Assembly: GCA_014155875.1 (NCBI GenBank)
Contig: JACEFZ010026865.1
Location: 202,501-266,500 of the forward strand
Length of the DNA stretch: 64,000 nucleotides
Direction of reading: 5' to 3'
Source of the DNA: Cepaea nemoralis
Taxonomy: Eukaryota; Mollusca; Gastropoda; Stylommatophora; Helicidae
Shown: positions 9,811-19,582 of the stretch, in pieces
Position numbering within the stretch: the first letter of the stretch is position 1
How the letters are laid out: the number at the start of each line of letters is the position of its first letter
Notes under the pieces: generated by a model
What the model saw: the letters and a program-made list of their open reading frames with translations, nothing else
What the model was told of the DNA's origin: nothing
Databases searched by the model: none
Position numbers and translations under genes: made by a program

Positions 9811-11655
9811 TCATGTGCCATGCTGGAAAGCGTGGGCGGTCATGATTCGCCATTTCATTCGATCACCAGAGTCGTGGATCAGCTCAGTGTTCCTGTCTCG
9901 TCCATGCCATGTGGCCAAGCCATCCAGGTATTTTCCTCTCGGTCTTCCTCTTGGTCTGTTCCCTTCGATCTTGCCAGCTGTCACTAAGTTCTCCAGTCCA
10001 TTTCTTCTCATAACATGTCCAAAAAATTTTGACTGTCTACGTCTAATTTCTCTAATCAATCTACGATTTTCATTTGTCTCTTGTAGTACTTGGTCATTGG
10101 ATTTTCTATCTGTCCATGGTATTCTTTGCATTTTCCTCAGAAACCACATTTCTGCAGCCATCAGATGTTTTTCAGCTTGACTGCACATTGTCCAAGTTTC
10201 ACATCCATACAAAAGAACAGGCTCTATGTATCCCCTCAACACTCTTTTTCTCGTTTCAATTGACATCATTTTATTGGTCAGAATGTTTTTCATCTTGCTA
10301 AAGGCTACTTTCGCAATGGCGATTCTTGTTCTAATCTCTTCAAGGCATCTGCCATCAGATGTTATGACTGTTCCGAGATAATTGAACCGATTCACTTGTT
10401 GAAGAATATTCCCATTTACTTGTATATTACATTGTGGTGCTTCGTTCTTCCTAGTGACGACCATAACCTGTGTCTTTCTACAATTTAATTCCAACCCCAG
10501 CTGCTCACTGTGTACAACAACAGCGTCTACTAATTGTTGCAGATCCTGTGCATTGTCTGCAATCAATACTGTATCATCTGCATATCTAATGTTATTTATG
10601 TTTCGTCCTCCAATGCTGATTCCATTTAGGTCTTCTACATTTCTGAAAATATTTTCACTGTATAGGGAAAAAAGATCTGGAGACATTACACATCCCTGCC
10701 TAACACCTCTCTTAATAGGTTGATATTGTCCTACTTCATTATCAATCCTTATGGCAGCTTGTTGTTTCCAATATATGTTTTTTATAAGTCTAATGTCTTT
10801 CCCATCAATTTGTAGATCTGCAAGCATATCCACAATGTTGACATGTCTAACTCTATCAAAAGCCTTTGTGTAGTCAATAAAGCAAAGATGTATATCCTTG
10901 TTTACTTCTAAAGCACGTTCAATAACTGTTCGCAGCATATACACAGCATTTACTGTACCCTTTCCTTCTACAAACCCACATTGTTCTTCCCCTATTTCAG
11001 GTTGTATTTTCTTCCTCACTCTTTGCATGATAATTCGTAACAAAATCTTTGTGATGTGACTCATTATACTAATTGTTCTATGTTGATCACATTCTAAGGT
11101 TCCTGATTTCTTTGGGATTGCAATAAATACAGAATTACATAATTCAGAAGGTATATCTCCAGTATCATATAATGTGTTCAGCAGTCTAGTGACTTGCTCT
11201 AGTCCAAATTCTTCTAAAGCTTTAATCATTTCTGTTGTGATGTTATCTGCACCGGGGGCCTTGCCAGCTTTCATATGCTTAAGAACATTTTGAACCTCCA
11301 TCTTTAAAATTTCTGGTCCTTCATTATTAAATCTAATAGCATACTGTTCCTCTCTGTTATCATTATACAGGTCTTTCACATAATCTGTCCATACATGTAG
11401 AATCTGATCTTTTTCTATTATGATTTTGCCATCTTTAGTTTTTAGACAGCCTGTTGATGTACTTGTTCTTTTATTAGTAAGTTCCTGAATTCTTTTGTGC
11501 ACTAATTTGGTATTTTGACTGTTGTGTTGTTTTTCAATTTCTAAGCACTTTTCCTCAAGCCATGATTCTTTTGCCTTCCTACATAATACTCTGACTTGTC
11601 TGTGAATTTCTTCATATTTGGCAGGATTATTTTTGTTGAGTCTTCTTGTTTCCAT
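9811..11655 (-). CDS. LINE-A reverse transcriptase (614 aa, intact)
   Basis: The protein would copy LINE RNA at a nicked chromosomal target. The RT fingers-palm are visible: 'GKAPGADNITTEMIK', 'QCGFVEGKGTVNAVY', 'CFIDYTKAFDRVRH' (first catalytic Asp), 'GVRQGCVMSP', and the YADD active site at 10573-10584. The C-terminus has the common LINE tail region (YGCETWTM, RRNGLENLV, GRPRGKYLDGLATWHGRDR). The endonuclease normally fused upstream is in other frames here, so this is the downstream part of one ORF rather than a free-standing gene. A methionine at 11655 is only the first in the open frame. Confidence 0.9.
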   Translation of the reverse strand: METRRLNKNNPAKYEEIHRQVRVLCRKAKESWLEEKCLEIEKQHNSQNTKLVHKRIQELTNKRTSTSTGCLKTKDGKIIIEKDQILHVWTDYVKDLYNDNREEQYAIRFNNEGPEILKMEVQNVLKHMKAGKAPGADNITTEMIKALEEFGLEQVTRLLNTLYDTGDIPSELCNSVFIAIPKKSGTLECDQHRTISIMSHITKILLRIIMQRVRKKIQPEIGEEQCGFVEGKGTVNAVYMLRTVIERALEVNKDIHLCFIDYTKAFDRVRHVNIVDMLADLQIDGKDIRLIKNIYWKQQAAIRIDNEVGQYQPIKRGVRQGCVMSPDLFSLYSENIFRNVEDLNGISIGGRNINNIRYADDTVLIADNAQDLQQLVDAVVVHSEQLGLELNCRKTQVMVVTRKNEAPQCNIQVNGNILQQVNRFNYLGTVITSDGRCLEEIRTRIAIAKVAFSKMKNILTNKMMSIETRKRVLRGYIEPVLLYGCETWTMCSQAEKHLMAAEMWFLRKMQRIPWTDRKSNDQVLQETNENRRLIREIRRRQSKFFGHVMRRNGLENLVTAGKIEGNRPRGRPRGKYLDGLATWHGRDRNTELIHDSGDRMKWRIMTAHAFQHGT

Positions 11656-12689
11656 TAAGTGTCAAATTTCCTCAGTCATCCATTTCTTACGACTCACCTT
11701 CTTTAATTTTGGAATAGTTGTTTCTGCAGCCACATTGATTGAATTCTTTAACATTTCCCATTGATCATCCACATCCTGGAATAGGATCTCTAGATCAGAC
11801 AATATTTCAAATCTGTTCTGTACTTCTATGTTGAATTTGTTTTGTATTTCCTTGTCATTACTCAATGTACACAAGTCATATTTAGTGTTTCCTGTTATAT
11901 ACTTGACTTTCTTCAACTTTATCCTCAATGTTCCTGTGAGTAATCTGTGGTCACTATAACAATCAGCACTGGGAACTGTTTTTGCTACTGTTAGCGCGTT
12001 TCTAAATCTTCTGCTAATGAGAATGTAGTCAATCTGGTTTCTAATCCTGCTATCAGGACTCCTCCAGGTCCATAATCTTCTAGGGATGTTGCTTGAACCA
12101 GGTGTTTCCTACAATCATTTTCTGTTCTTTTGCCCACTCTACTAGTCTGTATCCTCTTTAATTTCTCTCTCCTAAACCATAGTTTCCTACTGTGTATCTA
12201 TCCCCTTGATTTCCTACTTTTGCATTGAAGTCCCCTATTATGATGTTTATTTCTGAATTTTTAAATTTCTTTAAAGCAGACGCTATGTCATTATAAAATT
12301 CCTCTACACGATCTTCATTGGATTCTCCTGTTGGGGCATATACTTGAATAACATTTATGCTTAAAAGGTCTGCCACTCAATTTAACTAGTAGAACTCTGT
12401 CCGACACGGCCCAATATCCCTGAACAGATGTTTTCTGGTTCAAAATTATTGCCACTCCCCTATGTCGATCTTCACCTCCAGAATAAATAATCTTAAAATC
12501 TTCATCTATCTTGATGCCTGCTCCTGTCCATCTCGTTTCGCACATACCTAATATATTAATTTTTTCTCTTTGAATTTCTTGTGTTATGTTCTCTAATGTT
12601 CCGTCGTTGTTTAACGTCCTAACGTTCCATGTTCCTAATTTTAATGTCTCTGTCCTTGTCTTGCGATGATCAGTCTTTAAGCGAATCAT
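11656..12689 (-). pseudogene. LINE-A APE-type endonuclease region, broken
   Basis: Pieces in three frames together cover an APE/EEP-type endonuclease: 'LGTWNVRTLN' and 'GMCETRWTGAG' (12650-12520), 'IQVYAPTGE' and 'IIIGDFNAKVG' (12345-12200), and a degraded 'SDHRLLTG' near 11960-11940, followed by a linker ORF at 11662-11928. At least two frameshifts and several stops lie between 12376 and 11928. In an intact element it would nick target DNA. Confidence 0.85.
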
Positions 12690-13044
12690 AATAAACTAGG
12701 CACTTTCAAAGAGGTAGTTTGCCGTTGCTTTCCTCTATGGCAGTGACCATACTGGCCGGATGACCGCAATCATTGTCTCTCGAAAGAGATCTTCTGCTTG
12801 CCGTCGCGAAACTCGAGACCATATCCAACAAATATCTGTCGGCTGCCCTCAAAATTTCATCCACCACCTGCCTTCCGTGGCTTCTTTTGAACACTTCCAA
12901 TACACGAAAACGAAATAACATCACATAATCCAAAGGAAAAACACTATCCACACGGATTCCACGGGAATTTCCATAGGAACTCCACAGAAAAACACTGAAC
13001 AGCGTCTCCCCTAAGAACAACGAGTCATCGCGTCGCCATTACAC
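12690..13044 (-). other. LINE-A 5' UTR
   Basis: The sequence upstream of the endonuclease is repeated, inverted, at 4538-4809 and 5092-5187. Both copies hold an open frame (104 and 81 residues, ending ...AIEESNGKLPL) just upstream of the endonuclease, but the copies are too similar to tell selection from shared ancestry. Confidence 0.7.
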
Positions 13045-13089
13045 TGTGTGTTGCAGGTTAGCAAATCTCCTGGTCCACTACATGTACAC

Positions 13090-13690
13090 ATAAATAGTAT
13101 ATCTCTGAAACAAGTTTGAGAATTGAAATATCTAGCAAGTATGATCACAGAAGATGGTAGAATAGACAGAGAAATAGAAATCAGATGTTAAAATGCAAGT
13201 GCTTTTATAAATAAACTATCATAACATATTGAAGCATCCAAATATACAACTGTCAGTAAAACGACAGATAATAAATAGCATATTCACACCAACCTTATGC
13301 TACCAACCTCAAACTTGGACATTATCCAAATTTGACTTACGCAAAATCAACACCTTGGAGATGAGATGTTTGAGTAGAGCTGCCAACTTAACTATCCTAG
13401 ACAGGGTAGGAAATGATGTTATCAGACAGACAGTGGGATCAACACCTTGTGCCACATATATTGAAATACAGAAGATCAAATGGTTTGGTCATCCCGTTAG
13501 AATGCAACACCATCAACTACCAGCACTGGCCCTACATCAAAGATGATCTGCTACGAGAGCAAGAAGACGCACGAGAAGAAAATGGTTTGACGACAACAAA
13601 GACATTGTACAATAACACGGAATGACACTATCCAGTCGGCGATGGAACGACAACTAATCTTCCCCACGACTCTTGAAGGCAAAAGTGGAA
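13090..13690 (+). pseudogene. LINE-C-related 3' fragment
   Basis: The frame at 13229-13546 contains 'FTPTLCYQPQTWTLS' and 'IKWFGHPVRM', the post-RT region of the LINE-C type seen at 38.3-38.5 kb. It ends in a (GAT)n tail at about 13690-13706. There is no RT core. Confidence 0.65.
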
Positions 13691-13786
13691 GATGATGATG
13701 ATGATGATTTATTGCCAAATGGTTCATGATTCCCACCCCCATGTTGCCACAGGAAAGATACATGGTCTTAAAATGTTTAGTTGTAG

Positions 13787-14060
13787 GTCAGCATGGCCGA
13801 ATGGATAAGAACACGTGTTCTTAAATATCCGATGTATGCCGGGGTAAGGGGTTCAATCCCTACACCGGACAGTTGGACTAAAATGATGACCTCTCGTCCT
13901 TGACTCGGGGACATAAATTACAAGTACATCTGAAGTCGGAGTGGATTCGCCTGATCGCGATGATGTTAATAGGGAAAGCAAATCCACACACAAAATTCAG
14001 TCCAGCACTACTAGAAGTGGTGTGTATGGACTACGTTTGAGTTCAAAGAGAACTAGCGCC
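13787..14060 (+). repeat. tRNA-derived SINE (SINE-B), left arm of a foldback
   Basis: The head carries a perfect A box (TGGCCGAATGG, about 13794-13804) and B box (GGTTCAATCCC, 13850-13860), resembling a Leu/Ser-type tRNA. The body continues to about 14060. The opposite-strand copy at 14289-14548 makes the two face each other tail to tail. Confidence 0.75.
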
Positions 14061-14123
14061 CCAAAAAATAAAAATATTTTTATATTTCTTACGGGTGCTA
14101 ATACTGCCGATAAAAATACAATT

Positions 14124-14243
14124 CTTTCTCAGAATATTGCCGTGAAAGTTAAAAGCCTAACAACTTTCTCAGTATATTGCCTTGACAGTTGAAAGCCAAA
14201 CAGCTTTCTCAGTATATTGCCTTGGCAGTTAAAAGCCAAACAA
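14124..14243 (+). repeat. Three 40-bp direct repeats in the foldback spacer
   Basis: Units start at 14124, 14164 and 14204, each ctttctcag-a-atattgcc followed by agttaaaagcc-like sequence. They lie between the two SINE-B arms. Confidence 0.85.
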
Positions 14244-14288
14244 CTTTAAACTACGATATTCAGCTATTTTTTTTATTTTTTGCCACGC

Positions 14289-14548
14289 TCGCTTTGAACT
14301 CAAGCGTAGTCCAAAGACAAGCCACTATTTCTAGTGGACTGGGCTGGTTTTTGCTTGTGGATTATCTTTCCCTATTACTATCAGGCAAACCCTCTCCGTC
14401 TTGTAAAGCACTTGTAATTTGCGACCGCAATTCAAGGACGAAAGTCAACATTGTAGTCCAACTGACCGTTGAACCCGCTACCTTGGCATTAGCGCACTAG
14501 GAGTTTAAGAGGGAGCGCTCTTACCCAATCGGTCATGCTGGCCTCCAT
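14289..14548 (-). repeat. SINE-B, right arm of the foldback
   Basis: On the minus strand the tRNA-like head (TGACCGATTGGG; GGGTTCAACGG) starts near 14548 and the body ends near 14289. It is complementary over most of its length to 13787-14060 but diverged by substitutions and a small indel, so the arms are not recent copies of each other. Confidence 0.75.
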
Positions 14549-14674
14549 TCAGTATGGCACATCTCCAGGCCTACATTAGCAACATGTGATACCAGTGGAC
14601 CCCAGGCTGCGCCAGGTTTCCCGCTGGTTATGATGCGATTATCAGCGCCAGTGACTTAGGTGATCATAGAATGC

Positions 14675-14800
14675 AGTTTGATACTCCCCGACATATCGTG
14701 TCATGACATCGAAGTCAGTTGATGGGGATTTGACGCTTTGCGTTGATTTCAAATATATGAGGCGTCGGCTATTCAGAAAGCAATGGTTGTGCCACATTGC
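14675..14800 (+). repeat. SINE-D fragment
   Basis: 'gttgatttcaaatatatgaggcg' and 'ttcagaaagcaatgg' match the central part of SINE-D at 17.1 and 51.7 kb. Confidence 0.5.
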
Positions 14801-14899
14801 GTTTAGACATAATGACGTCATCGGAAAAGGCGGTAGGAAAATCATATAGGAAAACACCACAAGAAACTAAGAAACTGTTTAAAAGAACACAAAAGGAGA

Positions 14900-17087
14900 G
14901 TGACGTCAGTTATCAACAGAAAGGACATGGATTGGGAAGGTACTAGCTGGCCGTGAAATTCAAATATTGGCGGTAGAATAGTGTTGGCGCATGAAACAGT
15001 GGCTGCGACTGAGATAGCAGGGAAGGAAGAGATACAGGGTTTGCTACAACGTGTCGCTACAGAACGTACGGGAGTACCTAGACTTATATCGTGCAGAGCG
15101 GCAAAGGAGAACTTCAGGCAGAATGACAGAAGGTCAAGTGAAGATGCGAAGGTACAATATCTATGTAAGCAGGTTAGTGTTGAGTATCAATGAGTTCCTG
15201 TAAATAGAACTAGGTCCCGCTTGGCAACAACAAGCACCTAGGTACGGATAGAATTGATAGAAACTCTCAAACTGACTGTGAGATCTTATTAAATGTTATT
15301 ACGTTTCAAAATCTTCAACATGACAGTTGGCTTCGTCATTACCCTGCCGTTCCAGTTCTGAACTTTGCTCGTTTACTTTTATACGTTTGTGTCGAGCCGA
15401 AATTATTGATCGTGCTATTTGGACATTTTGCATGTAATTGTTATGAATGCTGGACTTATAGCATGGCAGCCTGGCGACAGAACGTAAAAGTACTTAGAAA
15501 ATCAAACTCTCAATAAATGTTGGGGTTGACGGCAACGTTCTGTAAAGACATGCACATTTATTATATGATTATATTTTACAAGAGAGGCACAGGAAGACAA
15601 CGCAAGATGTGCTCAGAAAACGCAAACAACTCGCAAAGACAATAAGTAATACCACAAACTTCATCAAAATAAAACTACTTGGCAGAGAAGAATGGGAGTC
15701 AAGTAAAAGAAAGACAAGAAGGATGTTATTAAGCAAGATACCTTGCTTCTTCTACATTTTTTCAGGAGAGCCTGACGTTTGATATCACGAATTTCAGCGT
15801 ACGAATGGAGGCGGTGGTTGTGACTGCGGTTTTTCTGTTGGTTGGAGAATAGTACAGAACGACATGTGTTTGTCATAGATTCACAACGCATGCTACATAA
15901 ACTAGACACTAGTGTGTTCCGTGTGCGGTGAATGACTTGCATCCCTCGCAAAGGTGAAGGCCAAGTGGATATCATGGATTTTCTACCCAGGGCATGTAAG
16001 TGTGCAGCTAATGAACAGACTGATAGACTGGTCACTACTGCTGCTTTGTTTGGCGAGCTATATCACGACTCCGATACAGCAGGGGTGAGCAGAAAGTGTG
16101 GACGACACTCAGCCTATACAAGAAAATGAACAGACTTGATGGTGTTTGTCCATCAAGAATGATGATGACCATTCATTTCATGCACTGGGTTGAAAGTTTG
16201 GAGCTGTGAGTTCTAAGATGGCTGGTAAGGCCTACTTTGACTCGAAATGTTCTTTAACAATGGGGGTCAAAGGATGACGTTCCAGGAGGAGGATCTCCTG
16301 CACTGGTGTTTTTGCCCAGCCTCTTTTTTCCCCTACAGCTCTTAGTCCTATTTGCTTCGCAAGTAACTACACCTTGCGTAATGATGTACGTCACGAATTT
16401 CGGTCTTTGGCAGCAGTCCCCCAAGTGTCGTGATGAATTCCAAAAGCTTTTAGTGAGATCTTCAGAGTCTTTAAAGCGTTTCCTCTACCCGCTTGGCAGC
16501 GTTTACCACAATGCAGCTCGCAGTAAAAGAAATTGTTTAGGGAGCCAGTGATCGGGCTTGCGTGTCAAGTTACCAGCCCAGTGAATCCGATTCTTCATGA
16601 GTAGAGTGTGTATACTGGGCATGGACGCTCTTTCTATGACTTAGTGTCTGGGATCTTGTCTTGCCATGTGATCTTCAATAGCTTCCTGAGGCAGACTGTG
16701 TGGGATAACAGACTGACAGACTGGTCCCTGCTGCTGCTTTAGGCGGCGAGCTAGACCATGACTTTAATACAGCGGAGGTAAGCAGACAGTCTGCACGACA
16801 CTCAGCAAGCGACACTCAGCCTATTGAAGAAAATGCAGGCGGATAATACATCAGACTGCCACTGGTACCATCAGCATGGTAACCGTTCCTTGGTAACTGA
16901 ATCAGAGACGGATCACTTGTGTGCATGTCCGGAGTGCCATGAAGTTTATTTATGATTTCATATATTTCAGGAAAGAACAATCGTGTCCCATAGAGTGTGC
17001 CTTCTCCAGCCTGGAGATCGTCAAGAGAACGCCAGAATTCAGCAGAGCTCGAAGATTTGGCGATTTCAGGTAAGTAATTTTCTGTAC
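14900..17087. other. Unassigned DNA with a degenerate direct repeat
   Basis: Segments 15990-16135 and 16700-16840 share 'cagactgatagactggtc'-like and 'acgacactcagcctat' words, so an old repeat about 700 bp apart is present. A SINE 3'-tail-like piece (ggttgacggcaacgttctgtaaag) lies near 15530. I see no coding gene. Confidence 0.4.
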
Positions 17088-17312
17088 CCAAAGGCTTGCC
17101 AACGCGGTTCGTGAGCCGCTTACCAGGCGTTCGAAACTCAGCCGCGACCGATTTGTGCAGCAGACCGTGTCGCGTTGTGTTATAACGTGTTGGTATGGGA
17201 GCCGGTCGTTCAGAAAGCAATGGCAAACTACTGAAGGTAAAACTTTGCCTAGTACATCAACAGCAGCTAAAAATTGCTGGCGTTGACTGCAACGTCCTGT
17301 AAGGGATAAGCA
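17088..17312 (+). repeat. SINE-D copy, plus orientation
   Basis: A B-box-like 'gcgttcgaaactcagc' near 17130, then the central 'cagaaagcaatggcaaact' word and the 3' end 'ggcgttgactgcaacgtcc' through 'gggataagcaac'. It faces a minus-strand copy at 17455-17690. Confidence 0.65.
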
Positions 17313-17454
17313 ACATTACAAAAATATGTTCCATCGAGTACTGAGGTGTTACAAGAGAACCTGTTCTACGCTATGACAGCTAATCATAGAACGTGAATGA
17401 ATCAATTAGCAAGATCCTTGAAGCACTAGAAATGTGATTTCTGAGTTAAGTTAG

Positions 17455-17690
17455 CTGCATATCCCTTACAGGACGTAAAAGTCAACCTCAGCATGTTATG
17501 GCTGTTCAAGATTTCTGGGCAAGTTTTCGTTCAGTAGTCGCCATTGCTTTTTAACGGACCGGCACCTATATCATTTCATAAAATACCCAAACGCAAGGCG
17601 GTCTGCTGACAAATCGCCGGCAGCTATGTTCCAACGCATTATGCGGGATTACGAACTGAATGTTACACCTGCGCCACGGAACCGGCTTCT
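17455..17690 (-). repeat. SINE-D copy, minus orientation
   Basis: On minus, the head 'gttccgtggcgcaggtgta' with a degenerate B box is followed by the standard body and 3' tail. Tail-to-tail with the copy at 17088-17312, separated by about 140 bp. Confidence 0.65.
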
Positions 17691-17769
17691 GAAACGAATG
17701 TTGTGAACACCTTGGACTGCCAGAGTAACTAACAACGATTACCGTGAGAGTTAATGAATGTAGAACATT

Positions 17770-18025
17770 ATATACACATATGAGAAAGAAACAAACAGCT
17801 TTCTTTGGTCATGTGATGAGAAGAGAGGCATTGGAGAACATCGTGACAAGTGGAAAGATCAATTGGAAAAGAGGCAGAAGCAGGACGAATAAATCATGCT
17901 AGATGGATTGAGACGGTGGCATGGAGGTATAACATCAGCAGAGTCTTTCCGGAACACCAAGGACCGAGATCTCTGGAGAGGCATGATCGCCTACGCTAGT
18001 TGGCCGGACACATGATGATGATAAC
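17770..18025 (+). pseudogene. LINE 3'-end fragment
   Basis: The plus strand resembles the post-RT region of LINEs (FFGHVMRREALENIVTSGK, then a region ending 'RDLWRGMIAYA') and finishes in atgatgatgat. Frames are interrupted. Confidence 0.6.
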
Positions 18026-18061
18026 GTTACGTTTTTTTTCCATTAGGTTCTTCATGGTAAT

Positions 18062-18314
18062 GGGGGATGCATGGTCTCGAGGTATGGTGTCCGCCTCGAA
18101 TGCTGGTGGTCTCGGGTTCAAGCCCCGGTAAGGACCAGGATTTTTTTCACGTGGAATTCTAGTAACAAAATTCCCCCTGGTCTCTGCGTAGTGAGATCGG
18201 ACGCCCGTGTGTATTGTTGCACACGTAAAACATCCTTTGGCAGTTGGAAATCGAAAAAGAGTAGCCTAACGGCGCTGCCCGGGCAAAATTTCGAGTTAAA
18301 AATCTACCCAAAGT
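18062..18314 (+). repeat. tRNA-derived SINE (SINE-A), 5' part, interrupted by the Polinton
   Basis: The head has a one-mismatch A box (TGGTCTCGAGG) and a perfect B box (GGTTCAAGCCC, about 18116-18126). The body is followed by the Polinton target duplication at 18310-18314. The 3' part resumes at 33211 after 14.9 kb. A second copy on the minus strand (about 41372-41705) aligns across the junction. Confidence 0.85.
18310..18314 (+). other. Polinton target-site duplication, left
   Basis: AAAGT, repeated at 33211-33215. Polinton integration usually duplicates 6 bp; a 6-bp AAAGTA also fits if the first A of the element is counted as duplicated target. Confidence 0.85.
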
Positions 18315-18543
18315 AGTAGTGGGGGCTAGCGGTTTGGGGTCACAACAAGTCGGGGCACCACAGGATCGCCAAAACAACACCCTCCTAGGGGTCCAACCCC
18401 CGGGGCCCCGCCCCGGGGCGCACACCAAGCAGCAAACCATCCCGAGCGCTTTGGAGCCAAAAAGGTTGGTGGCACCCCTCTAGGGCTCCAACCCCCCGGG
18501 GCCCCACCCCCCTAGGCCCCGGGGCGCCATCCGCCCGGAGCGC
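18315..18543 (+). repeat. Polinton left terminal inverted repeat (229 bp)
   Basis: Reverse-complementary to 32982-33210 with no indel and a single mismatch that I could find (in caacaAgtcgg versus caacaGgtcgg). It is strongly GC-rich and contains two related blocks of about 110 bp, each with a ccaaccccc-ggggcccc-like core. Confidence 0.97.
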
Positions 18544-18547
18544 TACT

Positions 18548-18560
18548 TAGAGATATAGTG
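18548..18560 (+). promoter_or_regulatory. TAGAGATATAGTG motif upstream of the first ORF
   Basis: TAGAGATATAGTG lies 17 bp before the first small ORF. The same 13-mer occurs on the minus strand at 22357-22369 before the pX-like gene, and a variant (atagagatatgtg) at 27611-27623 before the integrase. A promoter role is inferred only from position and recurrence. Confidence 0.45.
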
Positions 18561-18577
18561 TGTATGAGGTACACACC

Positions 18578-18751
18578 ATGGACACACATCAGTGGTTAAA
18601 AGCGAATCCAACACGGCAGCGTATGTATTGTTGGAGGAATACTGATGGAGAGTGGACCCACTACCACCCCCCAGGGGTTTGGTGCAACTACCAAAGATTT
18701 GAAGCGTCGCGCAGGGGACGTCGTCGTATTATAATGCACCACCGCAAGTGA
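18578..18751 (+). CDS. Small basic protein, degenerate Cys/His family member
   Basis: The ATG at 18578 is chosen over 18560 because it aligns 'MDTHQWL' with the N-termini of the Cys/His family (M-x-x-C-x-W-L). The 57-residue product keeps the W-L pair but has His in place of the first Cys, one Cys at residue 18, a 'CNYQ' where the family has C-x2-H, and an Arg-rich C-terminus. Most metal ligands are missing. It could be a diverged paralogue or a chance ORF. Function unknown. Confidence 0.45.
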   Translation: MDTHQWLKANPTRQRMYCWRNTDGEWTHYHPPGVWCNYQRFEASRRGRRRIIMHHRK

Positions 18752-18783
18752 ATTAGAGCTACAACCTCCCAGGGTATATCAAG

Positions 18784-18975
18784 ATGAATGGTTGTGAGTG
18801 GCTCAAACTCGGCACAGAGCTGCGCTGCGGTCGGCCTTGTGTTGGTCTTTTCTGTTCAAGGCACAATGCACAAGCGAAGCGGGGTGTGACCATAGAAGAG
18901 TGTATATTCTGTGAGAGGGGGGTTAAGCGTCCTTATGAGATGTGTGAGCGTTGTACGCTAGACTGTCTTCCATAG
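18784..18975 (+). CDS. Small Cys/His-rich protein, likely zinc-binding (63 aa)
   Basis: Ligand-like residues are C4, C15, C19, C24, H27, C40, C43, C54 and C57. The spacing C-x10-C-x3-C-x4-C-x2-H-x12-C-x2-C-x10-C-x2-C is exactly reproduced in the protein at the other end of the element (32637-32915). Two zinc knuckles are implied, with W6-L7 after the first Cys conserved. No membrane segment or catalytic motif is seen. TATATCA lies two bases before the ATG, as at 27405 and 32915. I do not recognise a named family; a regulatory or nucleic-acid-binding role is a guess. Confidence 0.75.
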   Translation: MNGCEWLKLGTELRCGRPCVGLFCSRHNAQAKRGVTIEECIFCERGVKRPYEMCERCTLDCLP

Positions 18976-19057
18976 GATGATTTAGGAAGTTTGAGAGGAA
19001 GACCAACATCAAGCTGCTTCCATATAGAGGTATGAAACTGGATGGTGTTTCAGAGAC

Positions 19058-19264
19058 ATGCCTACTTGCCAGTGGTTCAAGAGTCCCACAACATTTTGTG
19101 GAAAGCCCTCAAGACGACGATTTTGCGACTATCATCTCCGGATCATCCGACGCCAAGGCAGAAGAATAAGTGGGGGAACTATAATCATTCATACTCCTTG
19201 GGGTTGGAGGTCCTTAGGAGTTCCACCAGACTGTTTGGAAACAATCGCTGAGGAGGATGTGTAG
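19058..19264 (+). CDS. Half-length Cys/His family member (68 aa)
   Basis: The N-terminus 'MPTCQWF' and C4, C14, C23, H26 match the first knuckle of the family, but the third Cys is replaced by Ser18 and the second knuckle is absent; the C-terminal half is unrelated and contains 'IIIHTPWGW'. It lies between full members at 18784 and 19583. It may be a diverged paralogue or a decaying copy. Function unknown. Confidence 0.5.
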   Translation: MPTCQWFKSPTTFCGKPSRRRFCDYHLRIIRRQGRRISGGTIIIHTPWGWRSLGVPPDCLETIAEEDV

Positions 19265-19582
19265 AACGGGTGAATGTCTAGCCTGCCAATTTGAAGCTGA
19301 CTGGGATAGTGAACCGTGGAGCGGCGATGTATCGGTGGCTGCACGATGTATGGTTCTGCAACATACCTTTTCAGCTCTGGATAAATCCAAACTTGCGCGC
19401 CAGTCAACACACTTCCGCTTAAAACGATCACGCCGGATGTAGCGTGACTGAACGGAGCAAGCGTGATCGTTTTGTTTCTGCGTGACAAGTTTTATGAGCC
19501 GCGCGACAATTTTTTCTCGGCTAAGAAAATTGCGCGGCCCAGAGCGGAGTTCAGAATTAGAGACTAGCGACTCAAACTTAAA
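19265..19582. other. Non-coding gap of the Polinton with two strong hairpins
   Basis: No conserved ORF was found. Hairpin 1 pairs 19421-19433 with 19461-19473 (13 bp perfect, AAAACGATCACGC, 27-nt loop). Hairpin 2 pairs 19498-19511 with 19526-19538 (gccgcgc...caatttt, with a 2-nt bulge). A structured RNA, replication signal or packaging signal are all possible; nothing distinguishes them here. Confidence 0.5.

Larger units (their letters stand above)
9800..13044 (-). mobile_element. Full-length RTE-like LINE (LINE-A), 3.2 kb
   Basis: The element runs right to left. Its 5' UTR is about 13044-12690, the endonuclease region 12689-11929, RT 11655-9811, and a (TGAT)n tail lies at about 9800-9812. 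An 8-bp direct duplication 'tgtgtgtt' flanks it (9792-9799 and 13045-13052). Length, single ORF with APE then RT, and short tandem-repeat tail fit the RTE clade. The endonuclease is broken by frameshifts and stops while the RT ORF is intact, so the copy is young but probably immobile. Confidence 0.85.

Noticed and set aside
13787..13870. A Leu/Ser-type tRNA gene
   Set aside because: Good A and B boxes, but the same head recurs inverted with a common body, so it is a SINE head.
18062..18130. A tRNA gene
   Set aside because: A and B boxes are present, but the cloverleaf cannot be completed, and the sequence continues into a SINE body that recurs at 41.4 kb.
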